The notes under the pieces: generated by a model
The model's input: the letters and a program-made list of their open reading frames with translations, nothing else
What the model was told of the DNA's origin: nothing
The model's database searches: none
In this document: in pieces, positions 1 to 5,160 of the stretch
Position numbering within the stretch: position 1 is the first letter of the stretch
Layout of the letters: each line of letters opens with the position of its first letter
Position numbers and translations under genes: made by a program
From: [Eubacterium] saphenum
GTDB lineage: Bacteria; Bacillota; Clostridia; Oscillospirales; Ruminococcaceae
Length of the DNA: 5,160 nt
Direction: 5' to 3'
NCBI GenBank assembly: GCA_004555635.1
Contig: SFHN01000111.1
Coordinates: 1-5,160, forward strand

Positions 1-67
1 CACCATCTGGATTTACGTTCTGCATCAGCCCGTTGTTTACCTGATTTTCTCGCTTATTTTCAGATAA
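1..67 (+). CDS. C-terminal end of a membrane protein, probably DUF1624 / HGSNAT-like acyltransferase family (partial)
   Basis: The frame starting at base 2 is open from the window edge to a TAA at 65-67 and encodes 21 residues, TIWIYVLHQPVVYLIFSLIF followed by R. The segment is strongly hydrophobic and ends in a single basic residue, like a last transmembrane helix. The IYVLHQPVVY core resembles the 'IYLLHQP(V/I)(I/L)Y' signature that I recall near the C-terminus of DUF1624 (heparan-alpha-glucosaminide N-acetyltransferase-like, YeiB-related) membrane proteins. That match is from memory of the family, not from a search. The gene body lies outside the window. The stop is 43 bases before the lon -35 box, so lon has its own promoter. 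The other open frame here (frame 1, open to base 114) has an implausible composition and runs into the promoter. The existence of a coding end is fairly likely; the family is tentative. Confidence 0.55.
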   Translation, partial: TIWIYVLHQPVVYLIFSLIFR

Positions 68-110
68 TGTTTCCGCAGACGTTTTACGGAAAAATGTCCC
101 GAAAAAACAC

Positions 111-139
111 TTGACTTTATTCCGCTTTCGGTGTATAAT
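111..139 (+). promoter_or_regulatory. Sigma-A-type promoter of lon–ysxC
   Basis: TTGACT at 111-116 (5/6 match to TTGACA) is separated by an ideal 17-bp spacer from a perfect TATAAT at 134-139. An A-run at 102-107 just upstream of the -35 box could act as a modest UP element. The expected transcription start is near 146, giving a leader of about 42 nucleotides before the lon ATG at 188. There is no TGn extended -10 in the right register. I found no CIRCE inverted repeat (TTAGCACTC-N9-GAGTGCTAA) and no CtsR direct heptamer repeat (GGTCAAA) in 1-187, so nothing visible suggests repression by HrcA or CtsR. Confidence 0.88.
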
Positions 140-150
140 TAACATTCACC

Positions 151-182
151 AAAGCATTTTGTTCCTTAGGAAAGGATGGTTT
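151..182 (+). promoter_or_regulatory. Candidate fourU-like RNA thermometer hairpin over the lon ribosome binding site
   Basis: The lon leader can fold into one imperfect hairpin. Pairs seen directly are 151-153 with 180-182 (A-U), a G154/G179 mismatch, 155-160 with 173-178 (C-G, A-U, U-A, two G·U, U-A), a bulged G161, 162-165 with 169-172 (two U-A, two C-G), and a loop UUA at 166-168. That is 13 pairs, two of them G·U. The Shine-Dalgarno region AAGGATGG (172-179) is almost entirely in the 3' arm, and UUUU (157-160) lies exactly opposite AGGA (173-176). This is the defining arrangement of fourU RNA thermometers. A weak, A-U/G·U-rich stem that hides a ribosome binding site ahead of a heat-shock protease gene suggests heat-induced translation. 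A smaller competing hairpin pairs 163-167 with 172-176 and also hides the site. Function is inferred; chance folding is possible. Confidence 0.42.
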
Positions 183-187
183 TATAA

Positions 188-2593
188 ATGAAAGATACTG
201 TATTTTTACCCGCAATAGCGTTAAGAGGACTTGTTGTTTTTCCCTCTATGGTACTGCATTTCGATGTCGGCAGAGAGCGCTCTGCAAACGCGCTAAAGGC
301 CGCCGCAGAAAGCGACGGGCGAATTTTCCTCGTTGCGCAAAAGGATGCGTCCGTGTCCGAGCCTACGCTTAGCGACATATACACGGTCGGCGTTATCGCC
401 GAAATCAGACAGCTTCTGACTACTCCCGACGGATCCACAAGGGTGCTTGTCGAGGGCATTTCCCGCGCGAAGCGGGTTAAGTCCGTTTCAAAGAAGGAGT
501 ATCTCGCGTTTGAGGTTAAGGAGCTTCCCACAAACGCTTCAAAGCTCGCCGAGAGCACAAAGAGTGCTATGACCCGCTCGCTTCTGAAGGTGTTTGAAAA
601 CTACTCGATGTTTACCCCGAGAATGCCGCGGGAGCTTTATGAGCAGATTATCGGCGAAACCGACTGCGAGGCGCTGTTTGAGAAGATTGTTTTCAACGTT
701 AATCTGCGGCTTGACGACAAGCAGATGCTGCTCGAAACCAACAGCCTTTCCCACCGTGTGAAGCTGCTGATGACAATGCTGACGGAAGAAATCGAAATAC
801 TGAAAACCGAGCTTTCGATAGAACAGCAGGTTCACGAGAGAATTGAAAAAAACCAGCGCGAATACTATCTGCGCGAGCAGCTTAAAGTTATCTCCAAGGA
901 GCTGGGCGACGGTGAAAATCCGACGGAAGAAGCGGATACATACACCGAGAAAATCAAAGCGCTCGGTCTGCCCGAGGAGAGCGAGGAAAAGCTGCTCAAT
1001 GAAGTAAAGCGGCTGTCGCGTATGTCCTATACTTCGCAGGACGCGGCGGTGCTTCGCACCTATCTTGACACGGTGCTGGAGCTTCCTTGGAACACGTTTA
1101 CGGACGACAAGCTTGATATAGAAGCGGTTACGAAGCAGCTTGACAAGGACCACTACGGTATGAAAAAGGTCAAGGAGCGTATTATCGAAACGCTTGCCGT
1201 GCGGCAGCTTGCGCCCGATATAAAGGGGCAGATAATCTGCCTTTACGGTCCTCCCGGAGTAGGAAAAACCTCCATCGGCAAGTCAATCGCAGAAGCGCTG
1301 GGACGGAAGTATGTCCGCATTTCGCTCGGCGGCGTGCGCGATGAAGCGGAAATCCGCGGTCACAGAAAGACCTACGTCGGCGCTATGCCGGGCAGAATTG
1401 TTGCGGCGCTTAAGCAGGCGAAGAGTATGAACCCCGTAATGCTGCTCGATGAAATCGACAAGATGAGCAACGACTACAAGGGCGACCCTTCGTCGGCAAT
1501 GCTTGAGGTGCTTGACGGCGAGCAGAACAGCGCGTTTGTCGACCACTATATGGAGATACCCGTTGACCTGTCAAAGGTGCTGTTTATCTGCACCGCAAAC
1601 GACCTTAGCACTATCCCTGCTCCCCTGCTTGACAGAATGGAAGTTATCGAGCTGTCCAGCTATACCCGCGAGGAGAAGTTCAACATCGCGAAAAAGCACC
1701 TCATTCCAAAGCAGCTCAAAAAGCACGGCGAAAAGTCTTCCGCCGTAAAAATAAACGACAAGGCGCTTTACAACATAATCGACTGCTACACGCGTGAGGC
1801 GGGCGTAAGAAAGCTTGAGCGCGAAATTGCGGAAATCTGCCGTAAGAGCGCAAAAATGATTGTTTCGGGCGAGAACAAGATTTCCGTTACCGAAAAAAAC
1901 ATCGCAGACTACCTCGGAACGCGAAAGTACAACCCCGAGGTTATCGCCGCGCAGGACGAAATCGGTCTTGTAAACGGGCTTGCTTGGACATCTGTCGGCG
2001 GAACTATGCTCCCGCTGGAGGTTCTTGTGCTTGAAGGCACGGGAAAGACGGAGTTTACAGGCTCGCTCGGCGATGTTATGAAAGAGAGCGCGAAGATTGC
2101 GGTTTCGCTGACGCGCGCGCTTGCGGCTAAGTATAACATCGACGCTGAGTTCTACAAGAACAAAGATATTCACGTTCACGCTCCCGAGGGCGCAGTTCCG
2201 AAGGACGGACCGTCTGCGGGCGTTACGCTGACAACTGCGCTTGTTTCCGCGCTTGGTGGGATACCCGTCCGCCGCGACGTTGCTATGACGGGCGAGATTA
2301 CGCTTCGCGGAAAAGTTCTGGCTATCGGCGGACTAAAGGAGAAAACGATGGCTGCATACCGCGCGGGGATTAAGACCATTTGCATTCCGCGCGACAATGC
2401 CCCCGACCTTGACGAGGTTGACGACATTGTAAAGGAAAACGTGAAATTCGTTATATGCGAGGACATTTCGCAGGTGCTTGATGCGGCGCTCGTTATGCCG
2501 AACTGCGGACTTCACAAAACCGAAACGGTTAAGAAAAAGGTGCTTGCAAAGAAGCCCGTAGAGAAGAAAAAGCCCGTTGTAACAGCAAACTGA
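188..2593 (+). CDS. lon: ATP-dependent serine protease Lon (LonA type)
   Basis: Lon is a cytoplasmic, hexameric AAA+ protease that unfolds and degrades misfolded proteins and selected regulators. The 801 residues show the full LonA order: N-terminal substrate-binding domain from about residue 7 (LPAIALRGLVVFPSMVLHFD), a charged helical linker around 200-240, the AAA+ module and the protease domain. Walker A is GPPGVGKT at 354-361, Walker B is VMLLDEID at 417-424, sensor 1 is Asn471, the arginine finger is probably Arg483 (LLDRMEV), and sensor 2 is Arg541 (AGVRKLER). The catalytic dyad is Ser676 in PKDGPSAG and Lys719 in GGLKEK, with the family's 43-residue spacing. The ATG follows AAGGATGG at 172-179, and the product starts as LonA proteins usually do. 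The protein is longer than the roughly 775-785 residues usual for LonA because of a lysine-rich C-terminal tail (about 776-801). It is co-transcribed with ysxC, 16 bases downstream, an order conserved in Bacillus and Clostridia. Confidence 0.97.
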   Translation: MKDTVFLPAIALRGLVVFPSMVLHFDVGRERSANALKAAAESDGRIFLVAQKDASVSEPTLSDIYTVGVIAEIRQLLTTPDGSTRVLVEGISRAKRVKSVSKKEYLAFEVKELPTNASKLAESTKSAMTRSLLKVFENYSMFTPRMPRELYEQIIGETDCEALFEKIVFNVNLRLDDKQMLLETNSLSHRVKLLMTMLTEEIEILKTELSIEQQVHERIEKNQREYYLREQLKVISKELGDGENPTEEADTYTEKIKALGLPEESEEKLLNEVKRLSRMSYTSQDAAVLRTYLDTVLELPWNTFTDDKLDIEAVTKQLDKDHYGMKKVKERIIETLAVRQLAPDIKGQIICLYGPPGVGKTSIGKSIAEALGRKYVRISLGGVRDEAEIRGHRKTYVGAMPGRIVAALKQAKSMNPVMLLDEIDKMSNDYKGDPSSAMLEVLDGEQNSAFVDHYMEIPVDLSKVLFICTANDLSTIPAPLLDRMEVIELSSYTREEKFNIAKKHLIPKQLKKHGEKSSAVKINDKALYNIIDCYTREAGVRKLEREIAEICRKSAKMIVSGENKISVTEKNIADYLGTRKYNPEVIAAQDEIGLVNGLAWTSVGGTMLPLEVLVLEGTGKTEFTGSLGDVMKESAKIAVSLTRALAAKYNIDAEFYKNKDIHVHAPEGAVPKDGPSAGVTLTTALVSALGGIPVRRDVAMTGEITLRGKVLAIGGLKEKTMAAYRAGIKTICIPRDNAPDLDEVDDIVKENVKFVICEDISQVLDAALVMPNCGLHKTETVKKKVLAKKPVEKKKPVVTAN

Positions 2594-2609
2594 CACAGAA
2601 AGGCAGAAT

Positions 2610-3209
2610 ATGAATTTCAACAAGGCAGAATTTAAGACATCATACGGAAGCTTTAAGCAAATTCCGCCGTCGGAGCGCACGGAAATCGCGTTTGCGGGCA
2701 GGTCAAATGTCGGCAAATCATCGCTGATAAACAAGATTTTCAACCGAAAGAGCCTCGCGCGCGTTTCCGCCGTGCCGGGAAAAACCGCGACTATTAACTT
2801 CTACGAGCTGGAAAACCTGTACTTTGTTGACCTGCCCGGCTATGGCTATGCAAAGGTTGCAAAAAGCGAAAAGGAGCGCTGGGCGGGGCTTATCGAAGGC
2901 TACCTCAACGACGACAGAGAGCTTGCGCTGGTGTTTTCGCTGATAGATTTTCGCCATCCCCCGACTGCAGACGACATAATGATGATTGACTTCCTCATTG
3001 ACAGCGAAATCCCGTTTGTGGTTGTGCTTACAAAGGCTGACAAGCTGTCAAAAAAGCAGCGCGAGGACAGACGAAAGGCACTTCTCACAGAGCTTCCCTG
3101 CGCGGAGGATATCACGATAATTGAGTTTTCCGCACAGACGGGCGAGGGCGTAGAGCAAATCCGCGAGATAATCGAGGAGCTTGCCGCTGACGATTCCGAC
3201 GAAGAATAG
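2610..3209 (+). CDS. ysxC: Ribosome biogenesis GTP-binding protein YsxC/YihA (EngB)
   Basis: This is a TrmE-Era-EngA-EngB-Septin-like GTPase that acts in late assembly of the 50S ribosomal subunit. It has 199 residues, normal for the family. The GTPase motifs are complete: G1/P-loop GRSNVGKSS at 30-38; the G2 threonine in PGKTATINF at about 56-64; G3 DLPGYGYA at 74-81, a YihA/YsxC hallmark; G4 TKAD at 141-144; and G5 SAQ around 174. The IDFRHPPTADD stretch at 112-122 is also typical of the family. The C-terminus is acidic (ADDSDEE). The start is supported by AGAAAGG at 2597-2603, six bases before the ATG, and by a good N-terminal match (KAEFKTSYGSFKQIPP). It follows lon by 16 bases with no terminator between, so it probably shares the lon promoter, and it ends seven bases before a strong stem-loop. 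In many bacteria this gene is essential. Confidence 0.96.
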   Translation: MNFNKAEFKTSYGSFKQIPPSERTEIAFAGRSNVGKSSLINKIFNRKSLARVSAVPGKTATINFYELENLYFVDLPGYGYAKVAKSEKERWAGLIEGYLNDDRELALVFSLIDFRHPPTADDIMMIDFLIDSEIPFVVVLTKADKLSKKQREDRRKALLTELPCAEDITIIEFSAQTGEGVEQIREIIEELAADDSDEE

Positions 3210-3216
3210 CACAAAG

Positions 3217-3249
3217 AACACCCCGAATGAAACGCTCATTCGGGGTGTT
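3217..3249. terminator. Bidirectional intrinsic terminator between convergent ysxC and upp
   Basis: A perfect 14-bp inverted repeat (3217-3230 and 3236-3249, arm AACACCCCGAATGA) encloses a five-base loop, AACGC. A G·U pair can extend it by one. It fills most of the 51-base gap between the ysxC stop (3209) and the upp stop (3261). On the plus strand the stem ends in GUGUU and runs into UGGUUUAU; on the minus strand it is followed by CUUUGUG. Both U-tracts are interrupted, but the stem is long and GC-rich in the middle. It sits where both converging transcripts need to end. Confidence 0.88.
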
Positions 3250-3260
3250 TGGTTTATGGA

Positions 3261-3893
3261 TTACTTTGTGCCGAAAAGTCTGTCGCCGCCGTCGCCGATA
3301 CCGGGAACGATATACAAATCCTCGTTAAGTCCATCGTCAATTGCGCCGCAGATAATTTCTACGTCGGGGTGAGCGTCCTGAAGCGCCTTTATTCCCTCGG
3401 GGCAGGTCAGAACGCACATAAACTTAACGGTTTTTGCGCCCGCCTGCTTCACAATATCAACCGTCTTGATTGCGCTTACGCCTGTTGCAAGCATAAGGTC
3501 AAGCACGATTACCTCGCGGTTGCTGATGTCAAACGGAAGCTTGCAGTAGTAGTCCTGCGCGGTGTTGCCGTTTGCTTTGTCGCGGTAAATGCCTACGTGT
3601 CCGACCTTTGCCGCGGGAACAAGCGCCAGCGCACCGTCAACCATACCAAGACCCGCGCGCATAATCGGAACGAAAGCGACCTTTCTTCCGCTGATAATCT
3701 TTGCGTTTGCAAGTGCAAGCGGGGTTTCTATCTTAACTTCCTTTAGCGGCAGGTCGCGGGTTGCCTCATAGCACATAAACATCGAAATCTCGTTTACAAG
3801 CTCTCTGAACTCCTTTGAGCCCGTGTTCTTATCACGAAGCAGCGAGATTTTATGCTGAACCAGCGGGTGGTCGCACACAATTACGTTTGCCAT
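3261..3893 (-). CDS. upp: Uracil phosphoribosyltransferase
   Basis: This cytoplasmic pyrimidine-salvage enzyme converts uracil plus PRPP to UMP and pyrophosphate. The 210 residues match the usual 208-210 of bacterial Upp. Recognisable segments are the N-terminal [22 protein letters not shown] (residues 9-30), [13 protein letters not shown] (75-87), the flexible arm GIYRDKANG followed by YYCKLP (101-120), the PRPP-binding loop [11 protein letters not shown] (131-141), and the uracil-binding C-terminus [16 protein letters not shown] (194-209). The PRPP loop departs from the usual DPMLATGGS at two places (Leu133 for Pro, Val139 for Gly), and the C-terminal GDAGDR is GDGGDR here. Acidic and Thr/Ser contact residues (Asp132, Thr137, Ser140) are retained, so activity is likely. 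The ATG at 3893 is one base from the rpiB stop, with its ribosome binding site inside the rpiB end. A terminator follows the stop by 11 bases. Confidence 0.96.
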   Translation of the reverse strand: MANVIVCDHPLVQHKISLLRDKNTGSKEFRELVNEISMFMCYEATRDLPLKEVKIETPLALANAKIISGRKVAFVPIMRAGLGMVDGALALVPAAKVGHVGIYRDKANGNTAQDYYCKLPFDISNREVIVLDLMLATGVSAIKTVDIVKQAGAKTVKFMCVLTCPEGIKALQDAHPDVEIICGAIDDGLNEDLYIVPGIGDGGDRLFGTK

Positions 3894-3894
3894 T

Positions 3895-4329
3895 TCACTT
3901 TTCCTCCAGTTTCATAATTTTTTCAACGCGCGCCGCGTGTCTTCCGCCCTCAAACTCGGTATTAAGGAAGATATCGACAATCTCCTCCGCAAGACCCGCG
4001 CCGATTACGCGTCCGCCCATACACAGCACGTTTGCGTCGTTGTGCAGGCGGGTGTACTTTGCGGAATACCAGTCGCCGCAGAGTGCCGCGCGTATGCCCT
4101 TGATTTTGTTCGCGGACATCGAAATCCCGATACCTGTTCCACAGATAAGGATTCCCTTTTCCGCTCTGCCCGAGGTAACCTCAAGACAGGTTTTCTCGGC
4201 TATGTCGGGGTAATCAACCCGCTCGCCGCCGCAGCCGCAGTCGATGTAATCCAAGCCCTTAGCCTCGAGGAACTTGATAACCTCGCACTTTAACGCATAT
4301 CCCGCGTGGTCGGAACCGATAGCTATCAT
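3895..4329 (-). CDS. rpiB: Ribose 5-phosphate isomerase B (RpiB/LacAB family)
   Basis: RpiB interconverts ribose 5-phosphate and ribulose 5-phosphate in the non-oxidative pentose phosphate pathway; the product also feeds PRPP synthesis. The 144 residues fit the family. Visible motifs are GSDHAG at 5-10 (sugar-phosphate binding), VDYPD at 38-42, the catalytic-loop cysteine Cys63 in [14 protein letters not shown] (62-75), [14 protein letters not shown] at 94-107 with the ring-opening His96, and the phosphate-binding GGRHAARV at 128-135. Cys63 and His96 correspond to Cys66 and His99 of the E. coli enzyme as I recall it. The relatives LacA/LacB or allose 6-phosphate isomerases cannot be fully excluded, but no sugar-catabolic genes lie beside it and upp does, which favours a ribose role. 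The start is supported by AGAAGG (plus-strand 4338-4343), eight bases from the ATG. It lies 69 bases downstream of tsaB and couples tightly to upp. Confidence 0.93.
   Translation of the reverse strand: MIAIGSDHAGYALKCEVIKFLEAKGLDYIDCGCGGERVDYPDIAEKTCLEVTSGRAEKGILICGTGIGISMSANKIKGIRAALCGDWYSAKYTRLHNDANVLCMGGRVIGAGLAEEIVDIFLNTEFEGGRHAARVEKIMKLEEK
3903..3907 (-). promoter_or_regulatory. upp ribosome binding site embedded in the rpiB 3' end
   Basis: On the minus strand GGAGG lies in the Leu-Glu-Glu codons just before the rpiB stop, nine bases from the upp ATG (3893). The rpiB TGA (3895-3897) and the upp ATG are separated by a single A, reading TGAAATG. This arrangement fixes the upp start and suggests that ribosomes finishing rpiB help initiate upp, giving coupled expression. 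Confidence 0.85.
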
Positions 4330-4364
4330 AATAGCCGCCTTCTTTCTTTGTTTTGTTTATTGTT

Positions 4365-4382
4365 CGGCGACGCCTGTCACCG
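4365..4382 (-). other. Stem-loop in the tsaB–rpiB intergenic gap
   Basis: On the minus strand a CGGTGAC arm (4376-4382) pairs with GTCGCCG (4365-4371) across a four-base AGGC loop, giving seven pairs with one G·U. The sequence after it on the minus strand (AACAATAAACAAAAC) is A-rich, not U-rich, so it is not a canonical intrinsic terminator. It lies in the 69-base gap between the tsaB stop (4399) and the rpiB ATG (4329), the only sizeable gap in this gene run. It could be an mRNA processing or stability structure or a weak attenuator; function unknown. Confidence 0.4.
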
Positions 4383-4398
4383 TTAGTTTTAAGCACTT

Positions 4399-5079
4399 TT
4401 AGCCGTTTGCCTGCTTTGCAAGGCGCTCGCGCTCTGCCTGCGGAAGCCTTAGATAGCTCGGCATAAGCGCAGCGGCGTCTATCGGCTGCTTGTCTGCGGC
4501 AGCATAGCACACACCGCTTCCCCGCTGATAGCGCAGAGGATAGGGCGCGAGCGTATAGCGTTGTTCGGAGAAGCTGTCAGTAAGCTCCGCGCCGTCGCCC
4601 GCGAGAATAATCTTCCCGTCAAGCGCGGAAAGCTCCTCGGAAAGCTGCTCTAAGCGAAGCGCACGGTCGTCGCACATTCGCTCTACAATGCCGTCGCGGA
4701 CACGAAACAGCGCGTTGTACACCTGATTGCAGCGAGCGTCCATACAAGCGCAGACTATTCCCTCAAACGAGGTGAAATTGTACGCGATTGCTTCAAGCGT
4801 GGAAACGCCGATAACGGGCTTTCCTGCGCCCATAGCCATTCCTTTTACCGCGGCAATTCCAATGCGAAGCCCCGTAAACGAGCCGGGACCTGCCGTTACC
4901 GCGATTTTCTCAACGTCCGCAAGCGCTGCGCCCGCGTTTTTCAGCATACTCTCAACCATCGGCAAAAGCGTCTGCGAATGGGTGTGCTTTGTGTTGAGAA
5001 ATTCCTCGGCGATAATCTTGCTGCCGTCGCAAAGCGCACAGCCCGCCGTTATCGCAGATGAATCTATACCAAGTATCAT
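4399..5079 (-). CDS. tsaB: tRNA threonylcarbamoyladenosine biosynthesis protein TsaB
   Basis: TsaB (formerly YeaZ) is the non-catalytic partner that dimerises with TsaD. With TsaE it lets the complex transfer the threonylcarbamoyl group to A37 of ANN-decoding tRNAs. The 226 residues are within the family range. The N-terminal ASKHA-fold half is clear: ILGIDSS (2-7 region), HTHSQTLLPMVESML (32-46) and the strongly conserved AGPGSFTGLRIG (63-74), then KGMAMG and VIGVSTLEAIA (89-99). DARCNQVYNALF (114-125) corresponds to the usual DAR..EVY.A segment, and PSYLRLPQAERER near the C-terminus is the common YLR..qAER ending. The start ATG (5077-5079) is preceded by AGGGGG (plus-strand 5088-5093) at eight bases. 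A probable tsaE ends 25 bases upstream. Unusually for the common tsaE–tsaB–rimI–tsaD cluster, the next gene is rpiB, not rimI or tsaD. The product is rather cysteine-rich (six Cys), without an evident metal motif. Confidence 0.95.
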   Translation of the reverse strand: MILGIDSSAITAGCALCDGSKIIAEEFLNTKHTHSQTLLPMVESMLKNAGAALADVEKIAVTAGPGSFTGLRIGIAAVKGMAMGAGKPVIGVSTLEAIAYNFTSFEGIVCACMDARCNQVYNALFRVRDGIVERMCDDRALRLEQLSEELSALDGKIILAGDGAELTDSFSEQRYTLAPYPLRYQRGSGVCYAAADKQPIDAAALMPSYLRLPQAERERLAKQANG

Positions 5080-5089
5080 TGTTGTTTCC

Positions 5090-5100
5090 CCCTGTAAGGG
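5090..5100 (-). promoter_or_regulatory. Small inverted repeat overlapping the tsaB ribosome binding site
   Basis: On the minus strand CCCU-UAC-AGGG can form a four-bp hairpin whose 3' arm is part of the AGGGGG ribosome binding site of tsaB (plus-strand 5088-5093). Only four pairs with a three-base loop support it. It may modestly limit initiation, or coupling with the upstream gene may keep it open. It could easily be chance. Confidence 0.25.
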
Positions 5101-5104
5101 TGTA

Positions 5105-5160
5105 TTATTCGCCGAACTGATTTCCGCGGACGGTTATTCTGCGGGAGTTATCCGAAAGCT
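5105..5160 (-). CDS. tsaE: C-terminal end of probable TsaE, the t6A biosynthesis ATPase (partial)
   Basis: Entering from the right edge on the minus strand, one frame (first whole codon at 5158) encodes LSDNSRRITVRGNQFGE and stops with TAA at 5105-5107. The other two frames stop within nine codons or fewer. The (D)(D)(N/E).RRI.(I/V) pattern resembles the last beta-strand region that I recall from TsaE (YdiB/YjeE) ATPases. A co-directional gene ending 25 bases before tsaB is most often tsaE in Firmicutes. The Walker motifs lie outside the window, so the identity rests on a short tail plus gene order and is an inference. Confidence 0.55.
   Translation of the reverse strand, partial: LSDNSRRITVRGNQFGE

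Noticed and set aside
70..92. Inverted repeat TTTCCG/CGGAAA as terminator of the upstream gene
   Set aside because: Only six pairs with an 11-base loop, and followed by A-rich rather than T-rich sequence.
539..1153. Long minus-strand open frame (204 codons) inside lon; similar ones at 166-558, 1283-1546, 1571-2179 and 2176-2466
   Set aside because: They lie antisense to an unambiguous lon gene, resemble no family I know, and arise readily opposite GC-rich codons.
2518..2530. Small inverted repeat AACCG-AAA-CGGTT near the lon end
   Set aside because: Five-bp stem inside coding sequence, followed by an A-run; no sign of termination, and lon and ysxC read as one operon.
3249..3746. Plus-strand open frame of 165 codons starting just after the terminator
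   Set aside because: It is antisense to upp, has no ribosome binding site, begins in the terminator's 3' flank, and its product looks like a reverse-strand shadow.
3937..4293. Plus-strand open frame inside rpiB (also 3815-4213)
   Set aside because: Antisense to rpiB, whose motifs are all intact; no ribosome binding site or recognisable domain.
4345..4381. Possible rpiB promoter on the minus strand (GTGACA with a downstream TAAACA)
   Set aside because: Spacing is about 15 bp, the -10 match is poor, and the -35 lies inside the stem-loop at 4365-4382.
4259..4510. Minus-strand open frame of 83 codons bridging tsaB and rpiB
   Set aside because: It overlaps both real genes out of frame, is arginine-rich nonsense in composition, and has no suitable ribosome binding site.

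Overview
The window looks like chromosomal housekeeping DNA from a Firmicute of the class Clostridia. An Oscillospiraceae/Ruminococcus-type gut organism is my guess. The evidence is the lon–ysxC gene pair, a sigma-A-type promoter, strong AGGAGG-like ribosome binding sites, a RpiB-type (not RpiA) ribose phosphate isomerase, and roughly 50 % G+C judged by eye. No database search was possible, so the genus is not established. I see no mobile element, CRISPR array, tRNA, rRNA or prophage signature.

Layout, left to right. Bases 1-67 hold the last 21 codons of an upstream plus-strand gene, probably a membrane protein of the DUF1624 / heparan-alpha-glucosaminide N-acetyltransferase-like family. Bases 68-187 are a regulatory gap. 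It holds a near-consensus promoter (111-139) and a short leader that can fold into one hairpin burying the lon Shine-Dalgarno sequence. lon (188-2593) and ysxC/engB (2610-3209) follow as a two-gene plus-strand operon. A 14-bp stem-loop (3217-3249) lies between the convergent genes ysxC and upp and probably terminates both transcripts. On the minus strand, read right to left, are the end of a probable tsaE (5105-5160), tsaB (4399-5079), rpiB (3895-4329) and upp (3261-3893). All are co-directional with small gaps, so they may form one operon.

How the genes fit together. Lon is the ATP-dependent quality-control protease and YsxC is a GTPase for 50S ribosome assembly; both belong to protein homeostasis. 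TsaE and TsaB belong to the threonylcarbamoyl-adenosine (t6A37) tRNA modification machinery. RpiB supplies ribose 5-phosphate/ribulose 5-phosphate interconversion, and Upp uses PRPP (made from ribose 5-phosphate) to salvage uracil to UMP, so rpiB–upp is a metabolically sensible pair.

The observation most worth following is the lon leader. Four consecutive uridines (157-160) can pair with the AGGA of the ribosome binding site (173-176) inside a 13-bp imperfect hairpin. That is the arrangement of a fourU RNA thermometer, here in front of a classic heat-shock protease gene that shows no recognisable CIRCE or CtsR operator. This is a structural inference from sequence only.
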